Source: Holothuria scabra
Lineage: Eukaryota > Echinodermata > Holothuroidea > Aspidochirotida > Holothuriidae
Length of the DNA: 64,000 nt
Assembly: GCA_037179385.1 (NCBI GenBank)
Contig: CM074180.1
Span: 24,967,455 to 25,031,454, forward strand
Reading direction: 5' to 3'
The notes below the pieces were generated by a model. The model was not told the DNA's origin. It did no database searches and worked only from the letters and a program-made list of their open reading frames with translations. Positions 58,532-64,000 of the stretch are shown here, piece after piece (within the stretch, counting starts at the first letter, position 1; each line of letters begins with the position of its first letter). Position numbers and translations under genes: made by a program.

Positions 58532-58565
58532 TGACGTCATCCTCATCGTGACGTCATTGAACCAA
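58532..58565. promoter_or_regulatory. double CRE plus CCAAT box
   Basis: Two exact TGACGTCA octamers (58532-58539 and 58549-58556) sit 17 bp apart, with an exact CCAAT (58560-58564) right after. This grouping is typical of CREB/ATF- and NF-Y-driven promoters, often bidirectional. No gene is identified on either side. Confidence 0.35.
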
Positions 58566-58867
58566 TGAGATCTCTTGATAGCCGTGTTCCGGCAAGAGGT
58601 TTTAATTGACACAATAATGTAAACATTTATTTTAGAATTTTTATGGATATTATAAATAACTAAGCTATGATACGGCTTAAGTCTTAGGCATGCACCATAT
58701 GCTACCCTTCATTAAATAATTTTACTGTGAATGTTAATGTAGAAATGAGTGTTTTGAAGTGTTCTTCATTTTTACAACTTGTAAATAATATAAACATTTA
58801 TTTAAGAGTTTTAAAGGATATTATAAATAACTACAGTAGTCGAATGGCACGGTTAAAACCATGACAT

Positions 58868-58956
58868 CTTAAGGGAGCAGAACTCCTCCGGGAGTAATCG
58901 TTTGGTTTTCGCCCCTTGGCTCTTCGCCAGAGAGTCGTGGGGACTTTTAGAAAAAA
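58868..58956 (+). mobile_element. U2-headed SINE family, unit A (5'-truncated)
   Basis: It starts inside the body at cttaagggagcagaactcct and runs through ggttttcgccccttggctct to gtggggacttttagaaaaaa. The 17-nt sequence ggttaaaaccatgacat stands on both sides (58851-58867 and 58957-58973), as a target duplication would. No U2 head remains. Confidence 0.75.
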
Positions 58957-58973
58957 GGTTAAAACCATGACAT

Positions 58974-59181
58974 CCTGGGCATGACGTTAAACTGCATCCA
59001 GGGTGTGGCTTCTGTTCTGTTCAGCCAGTCTAGAGCAGGACCACACATGTTTGCCCTTTACAGGGCGTACTTGTCCATTTGGGACGTTTAGCTCCTTAAG
59101 GGAGCAGAACTCCTCCGGGAGAAAATGTTTGGTTTTCGCCCCTTGGCTCTTCGCCAGAGAGTCTAGGGGACTTTTAAAAAA
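58974..59181 (+). mobile_element. U2-headed SINE family, unit B
   Basis: The unit shows gtgtggcttctgttctgttc (a drifted form of the U2 branch-region GTGTAGTATCTGTTC), then tagagcaggacc, the two hairpins (ctccttaagggag; ctcctccgggag) and the A-rich end. aaccatgacat follows (59182-59192), repeating the flank of unit A. Confidence 0.75.
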
Positions 59182-59331
59182 AACCATGACATATTTCTAA
59201 AATGACAGGCACGCACCATACTACTCTCCATAACATCATTTTGCTGTCCATTTAAATGAAGAAAGAGTGTTTTAGTTATGTGAGCTTTATTTGCATCGTA
59301 CAACTCTAAACAACAAAGTTGCTAGCAGTGG

Positions 59332-59590
59332 CGGCGCCAGATTGTCAAAATGGATAGGGGCAAAATTGGGTACAAAGGATAATGTTGGGGAGCAAACGTT
59401 TTCGAAAAGCGAAACCTAACGCGAAACGCACATTTCCGAAGGTGTGGTCCAGGGGCAAAGTTCCGAAAGCCCCGAGGTTTTAGCATATCTCTGGATTGCA
59501 AAAAAGTGTTAGGAGAGGTTTCCTTTTTAGGTTACCCTAACCCCTAACTGACCTAGCTGGGGAGCAACACTAGCTGGGGGGACACAGTTC
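59332..59590. mobile_element. hAT-like fragment related to 40781
   Basis: The left end cagtggcggcgccag and the body (ggggcaaa..., agccccgaggttttagcata) match the 277-bp element at 40781-41057. The right terminus and target duplication are not found. Confidence 0.6.
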
Positions 59591-59911
59591 TTTGACTGGC
59601 ATCAAATTAAAAAAAATGCAGAGTTGTTTATGTTGCCCAGCATGCACAGAGAGTGCTCTTATGATACAGAAGGATGCCATATGCTAACTAGAGTACTCCC
59701 TGAAGCAAAAAAATAGTTAAGTTGTAACTGTCTGGGGTGATGAATAACAACTGCCTTTTAAGCTTTCAAACAGAGCGGGCAGAATCTAAGGGTTTGTGCC
59801 AGGGATTGACATCATTATTTTCAACGACTCACAACTTAAAAAAGGTCACTGAAACTTTACATACGAACGCGCATGCATACGTAAATACATTTCTATAAAT
59901 GCATACGAGTT

Positions 59912-60153
59912 AGGGCAGATGGAGTTTTACGTCTCAGTTTTCCAACCTATTGTCTCAAGTCGAGCCGGCCAAGGCCTTTTTTCTAGTTGTGGCTCACTGG
60001 CTTGTTTTCCCTAATCCATTGCTTTTTCGGAGCATCACGCACAACGGCAGGAGGTTCCATTTTTAGGGTCTTTGGTATGACTTGACCTGGAAATCGGACT
60101 CGGGCCTTCCTCGTGACAGGCGGGTGCTCCTACCGTTAGACCAAACACGCGGT
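59912..60153 (-). mobile_element. tRNA-derived SINE (family B), uninterrupted copy
   Basis: On the minus strand the head has the A-box-like ggtctaacggtagg; the B box is altered. The body with aagccagtgagccacaac and the tail region are continuous. It gives the empty site for the MITE at 33763 (ccaacctatt). The U2-headed cluster begins about 50 bp beyond its head. Confidence 0.75.
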
Positions 60154-60200
60154 CTGTATGCATAGGCGCATACGAATATAGCCCACGCTAACCTTATACC

Positions 60201-60386
60201 TTTTTTCTAAAAGTCCCCACGACTCTCTGGCGAAGAGCCAAGGGGCGAAAACCAAACGATTACTCCAGGAGGAGTTCTGCTCCCTTAAGGAGCTTAACGT
60301 CCCAAATGGACAAGTACGCCCTCCAAAGGGCAAACACTGAGTGGTCCTGCTCTAGACTGGCTGAATAGAACAGAAGCCACAACCGA
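60201..60386 (-). mobile_element. U2-headed SINE family, unit C
   Basis: Read on the minus strand: gttgtggcttctgttctatt, tagagcaggacc, gggcgtacttgtccatttgg, the two hairpins, ggttttcgccccttggctct and the A-rich end. Nearly identical to unit F at 61570. Confidence 0.8.
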
Positions 60387-60430
60387 AAACAAAGCTTTAG
60401 AACCAGCGGAATAGCTGTACTCTATCTTAA

Positions 60431-60527
60431 CCTTTTTTCTAAAAGTCCCCACGACTCTCTGGCGAAGAGCCAAGGGGCGAAAACCAAACGATTACTCCCG
60501 GAGGAGTTCTGCTCCCTTAAGGAGCTT
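60431..60527 (-). mobile_element. U2-headed SINE family, unit D (5'-truncated)
   Basis: On the minus strand it begins at aagctccttaagggagcaga and ends in the A-rich stretch. It is joined directly to the end of unit E (ggtat junction) and followed by a ~45-nt spacer and unit C. Confidence 0.75.
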
Positions 60528-60530
60528 ATA

Positions 60531-60760
60531 CCTTTTTCTAAAGTCCTCCCGACCCTCTGGCAAAGGGCCGTTCGGCGAAACCAAACTTGATACTGCTTCC
60601 CGAAGAAGCTATTACGTCCACTGAAGGACAACACTTAACGACCAACCTCGCGGCCTTCAGACCATTTTCATCATTGGTCTGTCATGTATGGCTCCATTCT
60701 TGACTGGATGAAAAGAACAGATACTACACATGATCTTAGCCAAAAGGCCGAGAAGCGCTT
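60531..60760 (-). mobile_element. U2-headed SINE family, unit E with intact U2 snRNA head
   Basis: On the minus strand positions 60757-60711 read as the first ~47 nt of U2 snRNA (cgcttctcggccttttggct, then aagatcatgtgtagtatctg and ttctt). Against the human U2 sequence as I recall it there is one change in 45. This includes the branch-point-pairing GTGTAGTA. After that it departs from U2 and enters a body homologous to, but diverged from, the other units: cttcttcgggaag, gtttcgccgaacggcccttt, gccagagggtcgggagg and ctttagaaaaagg. Stem II onward, the Sm site and the 3' stems of U2 are missing, so it is not a functional snRNA gene. Confidence 0.85.
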
Positions 60761-60761
60761 A

Positions 60762-61098
60762 TACCTATGCATACGTGTGCATATGCATATACGTATGCGT
60801 TTGCGTATGAGTATAAATCCCTACAACTATATAAACCTGCAGGCGGGCAAACTGTCTAGCCGCGGTATAGCGCCGTCACATTTCCATATTTCCATATCTA
60901 TTTATTTTTGATTTTCCACAACAATATTTACACATAGATAAAGTACAAACATGTAATTGAAAATACAAGAAAAGTGATTGATGTAGAAGGAAGTATTCTT
61001 AAAAACCCTTGTGGGCTTAAAGACAAGAACACTCACCCAAACAAAAACAAAAAGAAAACAAAAACAATAGAGACAAAAAAGCCCCCCCCCCCCCAAAA
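60762..61098. other. unassigned stretch
   Basis: It holds an alternating cgtatgc/gcatac purine-pyrimidine run at about 60765-60810 and A-rich DNA. No gene is seen. Confidence 0.4.
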
Positions 61099-61352
61099 AA
61101 AAATAAGAAAAGCAGACAAGATACAGAAAAGACGAAAACCCGTCTCGGGCAACTCACCAAAACCACCCACCCACCCATTAATCCACTCATCTACGACAGT
61201 TAATAAGAACTTAAGAAATAGGAAAGTAAGCTTTTCCTTACAGACACTATAGAAAAAAAAATAAGAAAAGCAGACAAGATACAGAAAAGAAGAAAACCCG
61301 TCTCGGGCAACACACCAAAACCACCCACCCACCCATTAATCCACTCATTTGG
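61099..61352. repeat. direct repeat, about 96-bp unit, offset 158 bp
   Basis: ataagaaaagcagacaagat through cccattaatccactcat occurs at 61103-61190 and again at 61261-61348 with few changes. The two units are recent relative to other repeats here. Confidence 0.85.
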
Positions 61353-61569
61353 CGGCAAAGCGTCAAGAAAATTTTGGTCAAAATGCTTTCCAGATCGCTG
61401 AATAGGCCACTTTCTTAGTTCGGGAGATAACCTCTTTCGGGGGAAAATGGTTTTCACCCGATCGGGGGAAATACGGCCATGGGTGGCGCCATTTTCAAAT
61501 TTTTCCTTGATGCTTTGCGATCCTACTTGTACCGCGCAAATTCAAGGGACATGAACGTTCAAAACACAA

Positions 61570-61763
61570 ACTGCATCCAGGTTGTGGCTTCTGTTCTATT
61601 CAGCCAGTCTAGAGCAGGACCACTCAGTGTTTGCCCTTTGGAGGGCGTACTTGTCCATTTGGGACGTTAAGCTCCTTAAGGGAGCAGAACTCCTCCGGGA
61701 GTAATCGTTTGGTTTTCGCCCCTTGGCTCTTCGCCAGAGAGTCGTGGGGACTTTTAGAAAAAA
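61570..61763 (+). mobile_element. U2-headed SINE family, unit F (full body)
   Basis: From actgcatccagg through gttgtggcttctgttctatt, the two hairpin words and ggttttcgccccttggctct to the A-rich end. Followed by ggttaaaaccatgacat, the same 17-mer that flanks unit A at 58.9 kb. Confidence 0.8.
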
Positions 61764-61780
61764 GGTTAAAACCATGACAT

Positions 61781-61990
61781 CCTGGGCATGACGTTATACT
61801 GCAGCCAGGGTGTGGCTTCTGTTCTATTCAGCCAGTCTAGAGCAGGACCACACATGTTTGCCCTTTAGAGGGTGTACTTCTCCATTTGGGACGTTTAGCT
61901 CCTTAAGGAAGCAGAACTCCTCCGGGAGTAAATGTTTGGTTTTCGCCCCTTGGCTCTTCGCCAGAGAGTCTAGGGGACTTTTAGAAAAAA
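61781..61990 (+). mobile_element. U2-headed SINE family, unit G
   Basis: Begins cctgggcatgacgtta, as unit B does, and ends in ttttagaaaaaa. F plus G is therefore a dimer with the same linker as A plus B. Confidence 0.8.
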
Positions 61991-63135
61991 GCAAAGAGAA
62001 ATTTTGGAATATTTAGAAACTTTGTTACTAGGAGAACAAAAAAGCCGGATCATGTTTGGTAGTTCACCGGGGAAAATTTTTGAGCTATCGAGCAATTTTG
62101 TCACGTTCTGTGTCCTAAGCTTAAATTATAGCCTCGACACATTCGCAAAACTTGTGCCTTTCAAGTTTCTACAGAAAATTGTAGAAGTTGCTCGTTCTTG
62201 CGACTGTGCTCATTAATACGTTGTTGAAAGTAGCCTGTGATTTTGTTTTGTGGTGGTGAACAATTTCCTTGTATTCGTTCATAACGGCTATCTCCCGAAC
62301 TGTTTTAAGGCTTTGTAAGTTGCATCTAACAGCTTTCTCTTTAGAAATCTTATATTTTGGAAATTTTCAGGCTACATCTGAAAAATTTTATTTCACGGGG
62401 TGGGACAAACTCCATGCTTGTCGCCCCTCTGCAGGATACCCATGGATGTAAGCCTCTGTACCCTGCAATGTGATCTGAAGAATGAATTCTGATGCTACAT
62501 GTAGGCTATGAATTCCCGTAGCCGAGAGAGGGGTGTCACCCCTTTCAGACAGCTAGTTATTTGAAAAGTGAATAATGTCTGAATTATCATATCATTTCTG
62601 AAAAAGCATTCTCACCTAAAACCATCTCTTCGTTAATTATTTCATCCATGTAGGCAGGCTACGTTAGCAAATGCAACCTCTAAACATCCAAATGTGGTCT
62701 ATCTTCATCAGCTATTGTCATGAATGATTTTTTCACCATGATTTCGCATGCAACACAAAGGAACACGCACGGACAAATTCAAGTGAAGCAGGAGATCCCT
62801 CGTCATTGTTTTTGCTCCACGGACTACAGGAGAATGTCACAAAGCCGTTTTTACGTCATCATATCTGATAAATGGCGTCATCTGTTTATAACGGAATTCA
62901 TTTCATATAGTTTGATTTGTGTTTTGCCTTGCTTTATGTGAAGATGTAATCTTAGAGAAGTAAGGTCAATTTTAGCGGTCGGTACCATCATTTACCTCCA
63001 GGCAAAGATCGCCCTAATTATTTTATTTGTGTCGTCTCACGTTATTTCTTACACCCTCAAGTCTCATACACGGGGAATTTTACCTACGAGTACATCTACT
63101 TGCCTGTGTAGAGCTCCCAACTGGAATATTGTGAT
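61991..63135. other. unassigned stretch
   Basis: Only short frames without splice or domain support. Confidence 0.35.
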
Positions 63136-63144
63136 AGAAATTAA

Positions 63145-63250
63145 TTCGGTTCAGGGCGTCGATTTGGGGGGACAGGGGGACATGCCCCCAACATTTTTGA
63201 GTGAAGGGGACACTAACGTAAAAGCCCCCCCCCCCCCAAACATTTTGAAG
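63145..63250 (+). mobile_element. hAT-like end fragment
   Basis: cagggcgtcgatttgggggg, then ggggacatgccccc and a poly(C) run, resembles the G-rich ends of hAT-like elements in this window. No partner is found before the window ends. Confidence 0.35.
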
Positions 63251-64000
63251 CGTGAAACTTAAAAAATTAGGTACTACCAAAAAGACTGTACATGTAGGTT
63301 ATGAAAGGTGTTCTCTACCTATTATGATCGACTACCTTTCTGTATCAATAATTCCACATGTTTATTTTGCAAATCCCCAAAATATTCGCGCGCTAGTCTC
63401 TTGGATGTTCTTTTTTAACTTGCATATCAAACATACATTATTCATCGGTCTCTATTATTATGTCGATTGCTCGTGTGCATAGGGCAGCAGACGTGGTTAT
63501 GAAGGACCACAATATTTAGGAATAATAAGAAGATGAATCGTCCCCTACTATGTTTTAATGAAATCTGTAGTCTTTAGAGATTGACCAGCCCGACAGGCTG
63601 AAATTGACATACACATTTTAAGGAAAATAGAAATATCTCGGTGCACAGTCTGCGTGCAACAATTTTAGAAAAATGTATGCTTTCTAATGCAAAATTTTGA
63701 AAACAGACTACTGTGTGTTTTTGACAATTCGTGAAATTCCGAAATATCCCCATTAAAAGTTCCACATATGTCATTATGTGTCTCAAAGGAGCAAAATTTT
63801 CCCGCGCGCTTTGTGGGCCACAAATTGCTTTTCCTAAGCAGGAGTGCTAGCTCATACCTTGAGTAAAATTTTCCGAGCTCTGGACTTTGTAAGTGAAAAA
63901 AAAAACAGAAATTTGCTATATGTGACACCAAATAATCAAGTGACTCAGTAACCATAACGCTATTTTCACTTCAATATGAGCTCTTGACTAAACAAATTTC
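63251..64000. other. unassigned stretch
   Basis: No supported feature. The overlapping minus-strand frames at 63574-63955 have no recognisable domain. Confidence 0.35.

Larger units (their letters stand above)
58618..59310. repeat. tandem duplication (unit 1 58618-58790, unit 2 58791-59310)
   Basis: Unit 1 and unit 2 share taaacatttattt, ggatattataaataactac and tgcaccatatgctac-like words. Unit 2 holds two SINE-like units (58868-59181) at a place where unit 1 has none, so unit 1 approximates the empty site. Confidence 0.65.

Noticed and set aside
58987..59200. Open frames over the SINE units (both strands) as genes
   Set aside because: They follow the repeat units copy by copy and shift with small indels, so they are shadows of the SINE body.
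60711..60760. Functional U2 snRNA gene
   Set aside because: Only the first ~47 nt match U2. The later stems and Sm site are missing and the sequence continues into a repeat body.
61033..61457. Minus-strand hydrophobic frames at 61.0-61.5 kb
   Set aside because: They arise from the duplicated A-rich and CCCA-rich repeat, not from coding sequence.

Overview
The window looks like AT-rich nuclear DNA of an animal, most likely a marine invertebrate; an echinoderm or other deuterostome would fit, but nothing here proves the clade. There are no bacterial-style operons and no open frame above about 130 codons. Most recognisable content is transposable-element debris of eukaryotic types: hAT-like, piggyBac-like, Harbinger-like and TA-target DNA elements, tRNA-derived SINEs, LINE 3' ends and an snRNA-headed SINE. 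It reads as intergenic or intronic DNA with a few candidate exons.

Layout. 0-7.6 kb: a SINE fragment, a possible two-exon minus-strand gene for a small six-cysteine secreted protein (exons at 4.6 and 0.9 kb), a complete hAT-like element in its intron (1276-2834, perfect 8-bp target duplication), a LINE tail, a piggyBac-like MITE and two exon-like blocks. 7.6-25.4 kb: mostly unassigned DNA with short MITEs and a decayed 2-kb hAT-like element (17378-19417). 25.4-30.7 kb: an old tandem duplication of about 2.6 kb, each copy holding a relic of U2 snRNA and an exon-like minus-strand frame. A hAT MITE has landed inside one U2 relic with a perfect 8-bp duplication. 33.6-35.6 kb: a four-part nest of elements (SINE, SINE, palindromic MITE, 1.35-kb DNA element). 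37-44 kb: CCCAAC-rich DNA elements, a hAT MITE, a tandem repeat with a CA tract, and a candidate exon pair. 51-52.4 kb: a second copy of the 1.35-kb element carrying a retroposed poly(A) insert. 52.9 kb: a well-bounded candidate internal exon. 53.6-57.8 kb: a hAT-like element, a LINE 3' end, a Harbinger-like MITE and more MITE copies. 58.5-62 kb: a cluster of seven related units of a SINE-like family. One unit begins with about 47 nt of U2 snRNA, nearly exact against the human sequence as I recall it.

The most unusual content is this U2-headed family. Its units share a body, an A-rich end, near-identical 17-nt flanks and dimer or trimer arrangements. The older U2 relics at 27.1 and 30.1 kb suggest U2-derived sequence has been captured here more than once. 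The gene calls are tentative: they rest on splice sites, reading-frame phase and exon-like peptides, without database support.
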